64,000 nt of DNA from Paenibacillus sp. Marseille-Q4541 (GCF_018310695.1 NZ_JAGXCY010000008.1:123218-187217), one strand, 5' to 3'; positions 1 through 8,777 are shown, counted from the stretch's first letter. Numbers and translations: made by a program. The notes: generated from the sequence alone by a model not told the origin.

Positions 1-1
1 C

Positions 2-565
2 TATATGCGCACAAGTAATCCTGATATTTTTGCGGCGGGAGACAGTGCTGCGATTTATTATAATCCGACTCGTCAGACCACATATATTCCGCTTGCGACG
101 AATGCAGTACGTATGGGAATGCTTGTAGCACGAAACCTCGTGAACCCGACCCTTCCATACATGGGAACACAGGGTACATCAGGAATTAAAATTTACGAGC
201 AAAATATCGCAGGGACCGGGCTGACTGAAGCTGCTGCAACTGCTGCCGGACTTGTGGTTGAAGCGGTGGCTATAGAAGATAGTTACCGTCCAGAGTTTAT
301 GCCCACAGCGGAGAAAGTGCTTATCAAAGTCATTTTCGAGAAAGAGTCGCGCAGGATTGTAGGTGCACAGCTGATGAGTGAAGCAGAGCTGACACAGTCA
401 ATCAACACGATTTCCGTATGTATTCAAAATGAGATGACAGTGGATCAGCTGGCCTTTATTGATTTTTTCTTCCAGCCCCATTATAACAAACCGTGGAATT
501 TTCTGAATTCGGTAGGGCAAGCAGCACTTGCTCCTATACAAGTGAAAGAGTCTTTGTTAGTGTAA
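2..565 (+). CDS. NADH oxidase / CoA-disulfide reductase-family flavoprotein, C-terminal part (5' end outside window)
   Basis: The frame is open to the window edge, so only about the last 187 residues are present. The visible part opens with the end of the FAD-binding fold (an IFAAGDSAAI segment, the classic motif that contacts the flavin ribityl chain) and continues into the pyridine nucleotide-disulfide oxidoreductase dimerization domain, ending with the FFFQPHYNKPWNFLN stretch typical of water-forming NADH oxidases and CoA-disulfide reductases. Family members reoxidise NADH in the cytoplasm with oxygen or disulfides. The catalytic cysteine would lie upstream and cannot be checked, so oxidase and reductase cannot be separated. 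A hairpin terminator follows closely, so this is the last gene of its unit. Confidence 0.8.
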   Translation, partial: YMRTSNPDIFAAGDSAAIYYNPTRQTTYIPLATNAVRMGMLVARNLVNPTLPYMGTQGTSGIKIYEQNIAGTGLTEAAATAAGLVVEAVAIEDSYRPEFMPTAEKVLIKVIFEKESRRIVGAQLMSEAELTQSINTISVCIQNEMTVDQLAFIDFFFQPHYNKPWNFLNSVGQAALAPIQVKESLLV

Positions 566-603
566 CATTTTTACTTATATCTTATTTTTGATAAATCGTT
601 CAG

Positions 604-638
604 AACCGTTAGTGCATTTCTTCGCTGACGGTTTTTTT
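604..638 (+). terminator. Intrinsic terminator after the NADH oxidase gene
   Basis: A nine-base stem AACCGTTAG / CTGACGGTT (one G-U pair) is followed directly by a run of seven T residues, 39 bases after the stop codon. Confidence 0.8.
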
Positions 639-676
639 GTGTTTTAAAAAAGGAGAGTAAGGGAGAAAATAAGACT

Positions 677-694
677 TTGTGATTTTTTTAACAA
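677..694. promoter_or_regulatory. Rex-like operator upstream of the formate/nitrite transporter
   Basis: The 18 bases read TTGTGA-TTTTTT-TAACAA. The known Rex consensus in Gram-positive bacteria is TTGTGA-N6-TCACAA, so this matches at 11 of 12 specified positions. Rex senses the NADH/NAD+ ratio and controls fermentation and redox genes, which fits the neighbouring NADH oxidase and formate/nitrite channel. The assignment rests on the motif alone. An Fnr/Crp-type site (TGTGA-N6-TCACA) overlaps the same bases and is the main alternative. Confidence 0.4.
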
Positions 695-765
695 ACTTGA
701 AATGGAAGAAGTTTTACAATGGAAGTGCAAACATTACTTATTAGCGAAAGGAAGATATTCCGACT

Positions 766-1623
766 ATGGCAGCATTAAAACCGGCACAAGTCGCTGAGTA
801 TACAGCGGAAACGGGTGAACATAAAGCGCATAATTCTACTTTAACGGTTCTTATTTTAGGATTTTTGGCGGGAGCCTACATTGCATTGGGATACTTATTA
901 TACATCCGTGTGACCGCTGCAGCTCCAGAAGCATGGGGCAGTATGACTGGATTTGTAGGAGCACTCGTCTTCCCGGTAGGACTTACCTTGGTTCTGGTTG
1001 CAGGAGGAGAACTGCTTACAGGCAATATGATGGCATTATCTCTTGCGCGAATTACACAAAAAATTACAACCAGAGAAGTATTCCGCAATTTAGGACTGGT
1101 TACCGTAGCAAACTTTGTGGGGGCTCTTTTCGTAGCTTACTTTTTTGGTCATGTGCTTGGTTTAACTGGCCAAGGAGTTTATCTTGATAAAGTGGTGGAT
1201 CTCGCAGGACACAAAATAGAAGATCCTTTCCTGAATGCTTATATTTCCGGGATCGGTTGTAACTGGTTAGTTGCTCTTGCGGTCTGGCTCGCTTATGCAG
1301 CAGATTCGATGACTGCTAAGATCATTGGACTTTGGATTCCAACAACCGCGTTTGTCGCTTTGGGGTTCCAGCACGTTGTCGCTAACATGTTCCTTATTCC
1401 AGCAGCGATCTTTGAAGGTCATTATTCTTGGGGAGAATATCTGGCGAATTTTGTTCCCGTATGGCTTGGTAATCTGACGGGTGGAGCTGTTTTTGTAGCA
1501 GGAGCTTATTACGCTGCTTATCTCTACAAAACAACGGACAAAAAAGTTGCTGTACCTGCTGATGAGACAGCGGATAAGAATACAAACGCCAATTCAGCTC
1601 CGATACAATCGATTGCCAAGTAA
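766..1623 (+). CDS. Formate/nitrite transporter (FNT) family channel
   Basis: A 285-residue integral membrane protein of the FocA/NirC family, pentameric channels that move formate, nitrite or related small monovalent anions across the cytoplasmic membrane. Six hydrophobic segments are visible between about residues 27 and 255. The family signatures are present: FLAGAYIALG near residue 33 and GIGCNWLVALAVW near residue 162. The C-terminus is a short polar tail. The start is the ATG preceded by AAAGGAAG. It stands alone between a terminator and a long structured spacer, so the substrate (formate, nitrite, or hydrosulfide) cannot be settled from context. The Rex-like site upstream would suit a fermentation- or redox-linked formate channel. 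Confidence 0.88.
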   Translation: MAALKPAQVAEYTAETGEHKAHNSTLTVLILGFLAGAYIALGYLLYIRVTAAAPEAWGSMTGFVGALVFPVGLTLVLVAGGELLTGNMMALSLARITQKITTREVFRNLGLVTVANFVGALFVAYFFGHVLGLTGQGVYLDKVVDLAGHKIEDPFLNAYISGIGCNWLVALAVWLAYAADSMTAKIIGLWIPTTAFVALGFQHVVANMFLIPAAIFEGHYSWGEYLANFVPVWLGNLTGGAVFVAGAYYAAYLYKTTDKKVAVPADETADKNTNANSAPIQSIAK

Positions 1624-1652
1624 ATTTTTGATAGCAATAAATCCTGAAAAAT

Positions 1653-1705
1653 AAAATTCGCCATGAATAGGTTCGGGGGAACGAAACCTGTACATGACGA
1701 ATTTT
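1653..1705 (+). other. Long RNA-type hairpin in the FNT-MFS spacer
   Basis: Bases 1653-1665 (AAAATTCGCCATG) pair with 1693-1705 (CATGACGAATTTT) with a single mismatch. An inner stem continues with AGGTT / AACCT and a loop of G and A residues. The stem ends in TTTT and is not followed by a longer T tract, so it is a poor terminator. It sits about 30 bases after the transporter stop codon and is the first of several nested structures before the next gene. Confidence 0.5.
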
Positions 1706-1706
1706 C

Positions 1707-1781
1707 GGGAGTGGTCCATGATATGGCATGTGGAGGAGGTCTCTACCTGTCTCATAATGCCTTGCTCTTCATTACCCTCCC
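1707..1781 (+). ncRNA. Nested stem structure, possible unassigned leader RNA or riboswitch-like element
   Basis: Complementary segments nest within one another: GGGAG 1707-1711 with CTCCC 1777-1781, GGCAT 1725-1729 with ATGCC 1757-1761, and inside that AGGT / ACCT closing a CTCT loop. A strong intrinsic terminator lies 45 bases downstream (1826-1884), and the next gene, an MFS transporter, starts at 2045. Order and spacing resemble an attenuation leader, but no known riboswitch consensus was recognised. It may instead be an untranslated trailer or an independent small RNA. Confidence 0.35.
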
Positions 1782-1825
1782 TTATATAAGGTGAAACAAT
1801 AGAAAACAAAAATATTTATCAAGTT

Positions 1826-1884
1826 ACACAAGTGGCTCTGCAAAGGTTCTACACCTCTGCCCAAACAGCTGCTTGTGTTTTTTT
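1826..1884 (+). terminator. Intrinsic terminator in the leader of the MFS gene
   Basis: ACACAAGTGGCT (1826-1837) pairs with AGCTGCTTGTGT (1867-1878) over 12 bases with two G-U pairs, followed by six or more T residues. It is 200 bases past the FNT stop and 160 bases before the MFS start, so it could either end FNT transcripts or be the off-switch of a structured leader. Confidence 0.6.
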
Positions 1885-2044
1885 ATGACCGTTACATAGA
1901 AGCTCGTAACCTAGCATTCGAAGCTGTCCTTTACGTACGCTCATTGCAGATTTATTATAGAAGGATATATCTTACATGAAATTGAAAAATGTAGAAAGAG
2001 TTTCTGATTTTATATATTGAATTGACTTCATAGGAGAACCTAAC

Positions 2045-3286
2045 ATGAGATGGCTTGATACATATCCAAAAGAAGTAAAAGTATTTCTAGTTGCTAGTCT
2101 AGTTAATGCAACAGGCAGTTCCCTTATGTGGCCGCTTACCACGATGTATGTATTTGATGAGCTCGGCCGAAGCATGACACAGGCAGGATTTGTGATTTTG
2201 ATTCAATCTCTCGGTGGGATTGCTGGGCAGCTTCTTGGCGGCGCATTGTACCATCGAGTGGGAGTCAAAAAACTGATCGTAGGGGCTCTTTTATTTAATG
2301 CCCTCGGGTTATTCACTTTGCCTTGGATCAGTCAAACTTGGTGGCTATTTATTACCATGATGGGTCTGATCGGGCTATTTAATTCAATGTCGCTGCCGGC
2401 CATTCAAGCGTTTGTCGGATTTCGGTTTGCCGAACGGCGAGGAGAACTTTTTAACGTCATTTATGTTGCGCAAAATATCGGTGTTGCGCTAGGAACCGCA
2501 CTCAGCGGATTTTTGGCTGACATTTCCTATCACTTGAGCTTTATTGCGAACGGGATCACTTCAGCAGGTTTTGGCGTGTATTTCTTTTCTTACCTCGGTA
2601 AGGTCGATCGTGAACAGGGGGAGGTTTATGTACCTAAGAAGCATGTGACTGGCGAGCAGAAAAAAGAAAGTACGTGGCAGTTGCTTCTTAATCTGCGGCT
2701 TTACCTGTTCCTCAGCTTGGGTACACTCTTCATTTTGCTGGGCAATTCGATCTGGAATACAGGGGTTTCGCCCTTTATCATATCGGAGGGGATGGAGAAA
2801 AAGGCTTATAGCCTGCTGTGGACTTTAAATGGGATCCTTATTTTTGTAGCTCAACCGGTGACTTCATTCCTGAAAAAAACAATCGCTTCCACGTCAACAG
2901 CCCAGATGACAGTCAGCGCAGTATTTTATACAGCAGGGTTTGCTGTCATTGCTCTATTCCAGCACTACCCGGGCATGATTCTAGCTATGATCCTCATTAC
3001 ACTAGGCGAGATGCTGATTTCCCCTGCTACGCCTGCTTTCATCTCAGATCATGCGGGGAAGGCAGCGCCATTTTATCTAGGTGTTTCAGGCGGGATTGGC
3101 GCTATAGGGCGAGTAGCGGGACCGTATGCAATGGGCGTGATGTTTGATGCCGGAGGTCTTGCTCCAGTTGCTTGGTTTGCTACGATTACTGCTGGTGTCG
3201 GTATCATCATGTTTGTCATCCATGCTCGTATCAATGCCTCTAGGGTGAAGGCATACGAGCTGGGAGAAGAACATATCTCCTTTTAG
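2045..3286 (+). CDS. MFS drug/metabolite transporter
   Basis: A 413-residue major facilitator superfamily permease with about twelve hydrophobic segments and the usual central hydrophilic loop (around residues 190-215, rich in K, E and Q). The first loop carries the G-G-x-L-x-x-R-x-G pattern (GGALYHRVGVKK near residue 74) typical of the drug/H+ antiporter type. The likely role is proton-coupled efflux of a small molecule; the substrate is unknown. The ATG is preceded by AGGAGAA. It is monocistronic, bounded by the structured leader upstream and a strong terminator downstream. Confidence 0.8.
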   Translation: MRWLDTYPKEVKVFLVASLVNATGSSLMWPLTTMYVFDELGRSMTQAGFVILIQSLGGIAGQLLGGALYHRVGVKKLIVGALLFNALGLFTLPWISQTWWLFITMMGLIGLFNSMSLPAIQAFVGFRFAERRGELFNVIYVAQNIGVALGTALSGFLADISYHLSFIANGITSAGFGVYFFSYLGKVDREQGEVYVPKKHVTGEQKKESTWQLLLNLRLYLFLSLGTLFILLGNSIWNTGVSPFIISEGMEKKAYSLLWTLNGILIFVAQPVTSFLKKTIASTSTAQMTVSAVFYTAGFAVIALFQHYPGMILAMILITLGEMLISPATPAFISDHAGKAAPFYLGVSGGIGAIGRVAGPYAMGVMFDAGGLAPVAWFATITAGVGIIMFVIHARINASRVKAYELGEEHISF

Positions 3287-3308
3287 TTTTATCACGTTAT
3301 ACGAAATG

Positions 3309-3338
3309 AAGGAGTCCTCTCATCGGGACTCCTTTTTT
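3309..3338 (+). terminator. Intrinsic terminator after the MFS gene
   Basis: AAGGAGTCC pairs with GGACTCCTT and is followed by a T-rich run. It lies 22 bases after the stop codon. Confidence 0.85.
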
Positions 3339-3730
3339 GTGTTGTTATTGTAACCCGTCTTGAAATTCCGCATTGCGAATCTTTGCATCTTTTGCCCTAC
3401 GCAGCATATTCCATTCCCCCTTCTTCCTTCCTAATTTCAGACGAATACACAAAACTAAGACGATTGATGTAACTTTTTTCACCCTACATAACAATAATTT
3501 ATCCCTTATGCCATTTGTATTTTGCTGATTAAATACATGGTAACGGATTTGTAAATTCCCTGTAAAAAATGGATTTAAAGGGAAAAGTCCTATCTTGACG
3601 AAAGGGGTGAGGTCGCCACACCAGCCCAATCGAATTTTGTGCTCTTCATTACCAGCAACCACGATCGGTCTCGTCTTTTTCAGATGTTTCTATGAACAAA
3701 AATAAGAATGAAATATAGGAGGGGTTTCGC
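3339..3730 (+). promoter_or_regulatory. Non-coding leader/promoter region of the chitinase operon
   Basis: No convincing gene is present in this AT-rich 392-base stretch. It holds an inverted repeat at 3511-3540 (CCATTTGTATTT and AAATACATGG, one extra base on the left arm) that could be an operator for an inducible chitinase promoter. No clear -35/-10 pair could be fixed. The chitinase ribosome site AGGAGGGG is at 3717-3724. Confidence 0.4.
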
Positions 3731-5320
3731 TTGCAACAAGCTTCTGTCTTCCGTCGTTCAATGATCACCGTATTGGTCATTCTTCTCATTCTTCCGTGGT
3801 TGGCAACAAGAGCAGACGCTGCCGCAACATGGCAGCCGAATACTGCATACAAGAAGGGAGATCAAGTTACTTATCAGAGCAAAAATTATGAATGTTTACA
3901 GCCTCATACGTCTTTAAATGGCTGGGAGCCGCCAAATGTTCCTGCGCTATGGAAATATACGGGGGATGCTTCAGGTGGAGGCGGTACGACACCGACTCCA
4001 GATACTACGGCACCTACAGTTCCGACTGGTTTGGCTTCATCTGGCATAACAGAAACGTCATTTCAGCTGGCATGGACTGCTTCTACGGATAACGTGGGTG
4101 TCACAGGATACGAAGTCTACCGAGACGGTACGCTTGCTACCACAGTTGCAACAAATTCAGCAGCTATTGTTGGCTTAACAGCCGGTACCACATACGCATT
4201 TACTGTGAAAGCAAAAGATGCTGCTGGCAATGTGTCTGCTGCAAGTAGCTCGCTTAGTGTAACAACCAAAACAGGAACAACGAATCCCAACCCCAATCCA
4301 ACAGGCAGCAAATGGCTGATTGGATACTGGCATAACTTTGATAATGGATCTACCAATATTCGTTTGCGTAATGTAAACCCGGCCTACGACATCATCAATG
4401 TATCCTTTGCAGAACCGATTTCTCATGGAAGCGGTACCTTAGCCTTCACTCCTTACAACGCTTCTGTAGAGGAATTTAAATCTGATATTGCCTACCTGCA
4501 AAGCCAAGGGAAAAAGGTGCTTATCTCCATGGGCGGAGCGAATGGAACGATCGAACTAACGGATGCTACCAAAAAACAGCAGTTTGAAGATTCCCTTAAA
4601 TCGATCATTAATACGTATGGCTTCAACGGTCTGGATATTGACCTCGAAGGCAGTTCGTTATCCCTGAATGCGGGGGATACTGATTTCCGCAATCCGACAA
4701 CACCGAAAATCGTAAATTTAATTAACGGAGTGAAAGCTGTAAAAGCCACATTTGGTGCCAATTTCATGATTACAGCAGCACCTGAAACGGCTTATGTGCA
4801 AGGTGGTTATCTGAATTATGGCGGACCTTGGGGAGCTTATCTTCCTGTCATTCATGCCCTTCGTAACGATCTGAATTTATTACATGTGCAGCATTATAAC
4901 AGCGGTTCCATGATCGGGCTTGATGGCCGTGCTTACTCCCAAGGGACTGCAGATTTCCATGTAGCTATGGCTGAAATGCTGCTTCAAGGATTCAATGTAG
5001 GCGGCAGCTCCGGTCCATTCTTTAGTCCGCTTCGTCCAGATCAAATTGCTATTGGTGTACCGGCTACCCAGCAAGCTGCAGGCGGAGGCTACACGGCACC
5101 AGCTGAATTGCAAAAAGCAATGAACTATCTAATTAAGGGTGTTTCTTATGGTGGATCATATACGCTTCGTCAACCTGCCGGTTACCCTGGTCTAAAAGGA
5201 ATTATGACTTGGTCAATTAACTGGGATGCCTTTGCAAACAATCAGTTTTCGAGTGCACATCGTTCGTTTTTGAATTCCTTTAGTGCTCAGCAGGCAAGTG
5301 CAAAGGAGGCAGTGAGATAA
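3731..5320 (+). CDS. Secreted chitinase, CBM5/12 - FnIII - GH18
   Basis: 529 residues hydrolysing beta-1,4 N-acetylglucosamine bonds in chitin outside the cell. Order: signal peptide (about residues 1-31, ADA-A cleavage region), a chitin-binding CBM5/12 module (about 33-76, aromatic W and Y residues and the [11 protein letters not shown] signature), a proline/threonine linker, one fibronectin type III domain (about 93-180), a second linker, then the GH18 catalytic domain (about 194-520). The catalytic motif reads NGLDIDLE with acid/base Glu306; the first Asp of the usual DxxDxDxE is Asn, as in ChiD-type enzymes. The start is TTG, chosen because AGGAGGGG sits six bases upstream and the signal peptide begins there. 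It directly abuts the next chitinase, forming a two-gene operon. Confidence 0.92.
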   Translation: MQQASVFRRSMITVLVILLILPWLATRADAAATWQPNTAYKKGDQVTYQSKNYECLQPHTSLNGWEPPNVPALWKYTGDASGGGGTTPTPDTTAPTVPTGLASSGITETSFQLAWTASTDNVGVTGYEVYRDGTLATTVATNSAAIVGLTAGTTYAFTVKAKDAAGNVSAASSSLSVTTKTGTTNPNPNPTGSKWLIGYWHNFDNGSTNIRLRNVNPAYDIINVSFAEPISHGSGTLAFTPYNASVEEFKSDIAYLQSQGKKVLISMGGANGTIELTDATKKQQFEDSLKSIINTYGFNGLDIDLEGSSLSLNAGDTDFRNPTTPKIVNLINGVKAVKATFGANFMITAAPETAYVQGGYLNYGGPWGAYLPVIHALRNDLNLLHVQHYNSGSMIGLDGRAYSQGTADFHVAMAEMLLQGFNVGGSSGPFFSPLRPDQIAIGVPATQQAAGGGYTAPAELQKAMNYLIKGVSYGGSYTLRQPAGYPGLKGIMTWSINWDAFANNQFSSAHRSFLNSFSAQQASAKEAVR

Positions 5321-7705
5321 ATGAAAGCTTCTATTAACGTGCGCAAGGCGAGTGCGAAGGGCGCTAAGTTTATTCTTGGTTTAACGATGCTCTTATCTGT
5401 GATTGTTCCTTCTTTGGTTGCTGGTCCCAGCTCCGCTTCTGCAGCAGACAGTTATAAGATTGTGGGTTATTATCCGTCATGGGCTGCCTATGGAAGAGCG
5501 TATAACGTATCCGACATTGATGCTACCAAGCTGACGCATATTAACTACGCTTTTGCGGATATCTGCTGGAACGGTAAACACGGAAACCCTGATCCTACAG
5601 GACCGAATCCGGTAACTTGGTCTTGTCAGGACGAGAACAGCCAAACGATTAACGTACCGAACGGAACGATCGTTCTCGGCGATCCATGGATTGATACCGG
5701 CAAACGATATGCAGGTGATACGTGGGATCAGCCCTATGCAGGGAATATCAATCAGCTGAACAAATTGAAAAAGATTAATTCGAACCTCAAAACGATCATC
5801 TCTGTAGGTGGATGGACTTGGTCTAATCGTTTTTCCGATGTTGCTGCTACACAAGCTACAAGAGAAACGTTCGCTAACTCGGCTGTCGATTTCCTTCGCA
5901 AATATAACTTTGACGGGGTCGATCTAGACTGGGAGTACCCAGTATCGGGTGGTCTTAATGGCAACAGCAAACGTCCTGAGGATAAACAAAACTATACACT
6001 GTTGTTACGAGAAATTCGTACTAAACTGGATGCGGCAGAGAAAGTCGACGGAAAAGAATATCTGGTTACTATTGCAAGCGGTGCATCTGCTACTTATGCC
6101 GCGAATACTGAACTTGGAAAAATAGCTGAAATTGTAGACTGGATTAACATTATGACGTACGACTTTAACGGGGCATGGCAAAAGATCAGTGCACATAATG
6201 CGCCACTTTATTACGACCCTGCAGCTACAGCAGCAGGTGTACCACAAGCGGACTCTTTCTATGTAGATTCAGGTGCACAAGGTCATTTGAATGCGGGTGT
6301 ACCAGCAAGCAAACTTGTACTGGGTGTTCCGTTCTATGGACGTGGATGGGACGGCTGTGCCGCAGCAAATAATGGTCAATATCAACAATGTGCGGGTGGG
6401 GCTACGGTAGGTACATGGGAAGCCGGATCTTTTGACTTCTATGACCTAGAAGCAAATTACATCAACAAAAATGGCTACACCCGTTACTGGAATGATACAG
6501 CGAAGGTGCCTTTCCTTTATAACGCATCCAACAAACGTTTCATTTCTTATGACGATGTTGAATCTATTGGATACAAAACATCTTATATTAAGAATAAAAA
6601 CCTAGGTGGAGCTATGTTCTGGGAACTGAGTGGAGATCGTAACAAGACACTTCTGAACAAACTTAAAACAGATCTATCCGGTAATCCAACAACACCGCCG
6701 GTAGATACAATCGCACCAACAGCGCCTGCGGGTCTTGCTTCCTCTGCTCAAACGATAAACAGCGTTACGCTAGGCTGGACTGCATCTACCGATAATGTAG
6801 GTGTAACGGGATATAATGTGTATAACGGGACGACGTTGGCCGCTACGGTAACGGGTACAACAGCAACGGTAAGCGGACTCACAGCGAATACTTCCTACAC
6901 ATTTACAGTAAAAGCAAGAGATGCAGCAGGTAACCTGTCTGCAGCAAGTAATGCGGTAACGGTGAAAACAGCAGCGGCGCCGGTAGCGGACACGCAGGCA
7001 CCAACCGTGCCTGTAAATCTTGCTTCCACTGGTCAAACGACAAACAGTGTTACACTGGGCTGGACTGCGTCTACGGATAATGTAGGTGTCACAGGATACG
7101 ATGTGTACAATGGAACTACGCTGGCTGCTACGGTAACAGGTACAACAGCAACGGTAAGTGGACTCACAGCGAATACTTCGTATACATTTACAGTAAAAGC
7201 AAAAGATGCAGCAGGTAATGTATCTGCGGCAAGTAATGCGGTAACCGTAAAAACAGCGGCGGCACCGGTAGCGGACACGCAGGCACCAACCGTGCCTGTA
7301 AATCTTGCTTCCTCTGCTCAAACAGAAACCAGTATTACACTGGGCTGGACTGCGTCTACCGATAATGTAGGTGTCACAGGATACGATGTGTATAATGGAA
7401 CTACGCTGGCTGCTACGGTAACGGGTACAACAGCAACGGTAAGTGGACTCACAGCGAACACTTCCTACACATTTACAGTAAAAGCTAAAGATGCAGCAGG
7501 CAATATGTCTGCTGCAAGTAATGCGATAACCGTCAAAACTTCTGCTACTCCGAATCCTGGTGTTTCGGAGTGGAAGGTAAACACGGCATATACCGTAGGT
7601 CAGCTTGTGACCTATAATGGAAAAACGTATAAAGCTATTCAACCACATACTTCCCTAGCAGGATGGGAACCGGCCAATGTACCTGCTCTATGGCAAGTGC
7701 AGTAA
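5321..7705 (+). CDS. Secreted chitinase, GH18 - three FnIII - CBM5/12
   Basis: 794-residue extracellular chitinase. Signal peptide to about residue 41 (ASA-A), GH18 domain about 45-450 with the complete DGVDLDWE motif at residues 198-205 (acid/base Glu205) and the SVGGW strand, three fibronectin type III repeats at 462-556, 557-651 and 652-746, each exactly 95 residues, and a C-terminal CBM5/12 chitin-binding module (about 748-794). It resembles processive ChiA1-type enzymes of Bacillus and Paenibacillus. The ATG follows the preceding stop without a gap and its AAAGGAGG lies inside the upstream gene, so translation is coupled. Both enzymes share nearly identical binding modules in opposite order. 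Confidence 0.93.
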   Translation: MKASINVRKASAKGAKFILGLTMLLSVIVPSLVAGPSSASAADSYKIVGYYPSWAAYGRAYNVSDIDATKLTHINYAFADICWNGKHGNPDPTGPNPVTWSCQDENSQTINVPNGTIVLGDPWIDTGKRYAGDTWDQPYAGNINQLNKLKKINSNLKTIISVGGWTWSNRFSDVAATQATRETFANSAVDFLRKYNFDGVDLDWEYPVSGGLNGNSKRPEDKQNYTLLLREIRTKLDAAEKVDGKEYLVTIASGASATYAANTELGKIAEIVDWINIMTYDFNGAWQKISAHNAPLYYDPAATAAGVPQADSFYVDSGAQGHLNAGVPASKLVLGVPFYGRGWDGCAAANNGQYQQCAGGATVGTWEAGSFDFYDLEANYINKNGYTRYWNDTAKVPFLYNASNKRFISYDDVESIGYKTSYIKNKNLGGAMFWELSGDRNKTLLNKLKTDLSGNPTTPPVDTIAPTAPAGLASSAQTINSVTLGWTASTDNVGVTGYNVYNGTTLAATVTGTTATVSGLTANTSYTFTVKARDAAGNLSAASNAVTVKTAAAPVADTQAPTVPVNLASTGQTTNSVTLGWTASTDNVGVTGYDVYNGTTLAATVTGTTATVSGLTANTSYTFTVKAKDAAGNVSAASNAVTVKTAAAPVADTQAPTVPVNLASSAQTETSITLGWTASTDNVGVTGYDVYNGTTLAATVTGTTATVSGLTANTSYTFTVKAKDAAGNMSAASNAITVKTSATPNPGVSEWKVNTAYTVGQLVTYNGKTYKAIQPHTSLAGWEPANVPALWQVQ
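6704..7558 (+). repeat. Three tandem 285-bp repeats encoding FnIII domains
   Basis: Units start at 6704, 6989 and 7274, with equal 285-base spacing and no gaps. Units 2 and 3 are close to identical at DNA level over long stretches; unit 1 is more diverged. This points to recent in-frame duplication or gene conversion, and the number of copies is likely to vary between strains. Confidence 0.9.
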
Positions 7706-7770
7706 TAACGAAGGTTGTATTGGAATTGCTCAAGTCAGAAGAGGATTGTATATGAACCATTAAATAAGCT

Positions 7771-7798
7771 CTCCCCATGGGAGGGTTTATTTTCTTTT
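7771..7798 (+). terminator. Probable terminator of the chitinase operon
   Basis: A five-base stem CTCCC / GGGAG with a CAT loop is followed by a T-rich tract (TTTATTTTCTTTT). The stem is short, so confidence is moderate. Confidence 0.5.
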
Positions 7799-7903
7799 GT
7801 CCTAAAGGGTCATATTTCATCTTGTTTTGTCATGTTATGTATGGCATATGGTAGAATAGGAAAAATACAAAATACACGTATAGAAAAGAAAGGGAGATCG
7901 CAG

Positions 7904-8398
7904 ATGATAGTAACCAGACAAGCTCTGACGGTGCGCAAATCGGTGCTTCAGGACGCAGCGCAGCTGATGGAACTGGATGCTCTTGTATGGGACGAGCATA
8001 ATGCACCTGCACCCGTTCTATGGACATCAACAGAACAATATTTGCTGTCATCCCCACCGGGAAATCAGCTGATTGCACTTGATCATACAAACCTGTGTGG
8101 ATATATCGGATTTAAGTCGCCTACGCCTCTACACAGCAACAATCATGTACTTGAGATTCATATCGCGGTACATCCAGCTTATCAAAAGCAGGGCGTTGGG
8201 ACATCACTCATGGACTCGATGATCAAATATGCGAGGAGTCAAGGGATTCGCAAACTGCGTTTGCGTGTATTATCCAGCAACCTGTCTGCACTGGCTTTTT
8301 ATAAGAAGTGCGGGTTTGTGGAAGAAGGAAGGTTGCAATCGGAGTTTTACATTTCAGGACAATTTGTCGATGACATATTAATGCGATACATGTTGTAG
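7904..8398 (+). CDS. GNAT-family N-acetyltransferase
   Basis: A 164-residue cytoplasmic acetyltransferase of the GNAT fold. The acetyl-CoA pyrophosphate-binding motif Q-K-Q-G-V-G is at residues 94-99, followed by the usual helix and the NLSALAFYKKCGF segment of the C-terminal half. The acceptor is unknown. The reading frame stays open further upstream, but the ATG at 7904 was chosen because AAAGGGAG sits eight to nine bases before it and the domain begins there. It has its own spacer after the chitinase terminator and a strong terminator downstream, so it is probably monocistronic. Confidence 0.82.
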   Translation: MIVTRQALTVRKSVLQDAAQLMELDALVWDEHNAPAPVLWTSTEQYLLSSPPGNQLIALDHTNLCGYIGFKSPTPLHSNNHVLEIHIAVHPAYQKQGVGTSLMDSMIKYARSQGIRKLRLRVLSSNLSALAFYKKCGFVEEGRLQSEFYISGQFVDDILMRYML

Positions 8399-8407
8399 TC
8401 AGCATCC

Positions 8408-8447
8408 AAAAGAGGCTAACCTGTAATACTTAGGTCAGCCTCTTTTT
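8408..8447 (+). terminator. Intrinsic terminator after the acetyltransferase gene
   Basis: AAAGAGGCT and AGCCTCTTT form the outer stem with an inner ACCT / AGGT stem, followed by T residues. The left arm begins with A residues, so it may also serve the opposite-strand gene that ends at 8538. Confidence 0.85.
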
Positions 8448-8537
8448 CAATTCGTATGGGTATCATTTTCGGTTATTGTACTGTTAGGATAGAGCTTCTC
8501 GTTAGGTCATATTATTTCTGAGAAAAGGGGCGAGCAT

Positions 8538-8777
8538 CTAACTGCTCTGCTTGTCTGAACGATCGGATTTACTTTTACTTGTCTGCTGCTGGGTCGTAAC
8601 TACACTTTGCTGGCGTCCAGCTCCACTTCTGGTGTCAATCGTTGATTGTTGTGATTTCTCTGAGCCTGTGGCCAATTGACCGCTGCTTGCATAAGGACTG
8701 GTGCTGACAGCCATCCCAATGGTTAACATCATGGCAAGTGAGCTTGACATGACCCAATTCGATACTTTGTCATTCAT
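8538..8777 (-). CDS. Small secreted or membrane-anchored protein of unknown function
   Basis: 79 residues. The N-terminal third holds one hydrophobic segment (about residues 8-27, WVMSSSLAMMLTIGMAVS) suited to a signal peptide or anchor. The rest is low-complexity and hydrophilic, dominated by S, Q, T, K and D, and probably unstructured outside the membrane. No family is recognised. It looks real because GGAAGGGAAGG precedes the ATG by about ten bases and it lies in an otherwise empty interval. It is convergent with the upstream acetyltransferase. Confidence 0.55.
   Translation of the reverse strand: MNDKVSNWVMSSSLAMMLTIGMAVSTSPYASSGQLATGSEKSQQSTIDTRSGAGRQQSVVTTQQQTSKSKSDRSDKQSS

Noticed and set aside
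1719..1761. Possible purine riboswitch, because ATATGG and a TCTCTACC segment occur in the right order
   Set aside because: The third loop lacks the required CCGTAAAT-type segment and the conserved joining bases, and a different nested pairing (GGCAT / ATGCC) explains the bases better.
3345..3662. Open frame of 105 codons on the minus strand in the chitinase leader
   Set aside because: No convincing ribosome site, no recognisable family, and it spans the presumed promoter region of the chitinase operon.
6704..7558. Regularly spaced repeats that could suggest a CRISPR array
   Set aside because: Units are 285 bases, contiguous, in frame and encode FnIII domains; there are no spacers and no cas genes.
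6770..7648. Long open frame of 292 codons on the opposite strand of the chitinase gene
   Set aside because: It is antisense to the FnIII repeats, has repetitive Cys/Arg/Tyr-rich composition caused by the repeat, and lacks a ribosome site.
7715..7903. N-terminal extension of the acetyltransferase to the start of the open frame
   Set aside because: The added 63 residues run through the chitinase terminator and match no GNAT feature; the ATG at 7904 has a good ribosome site.
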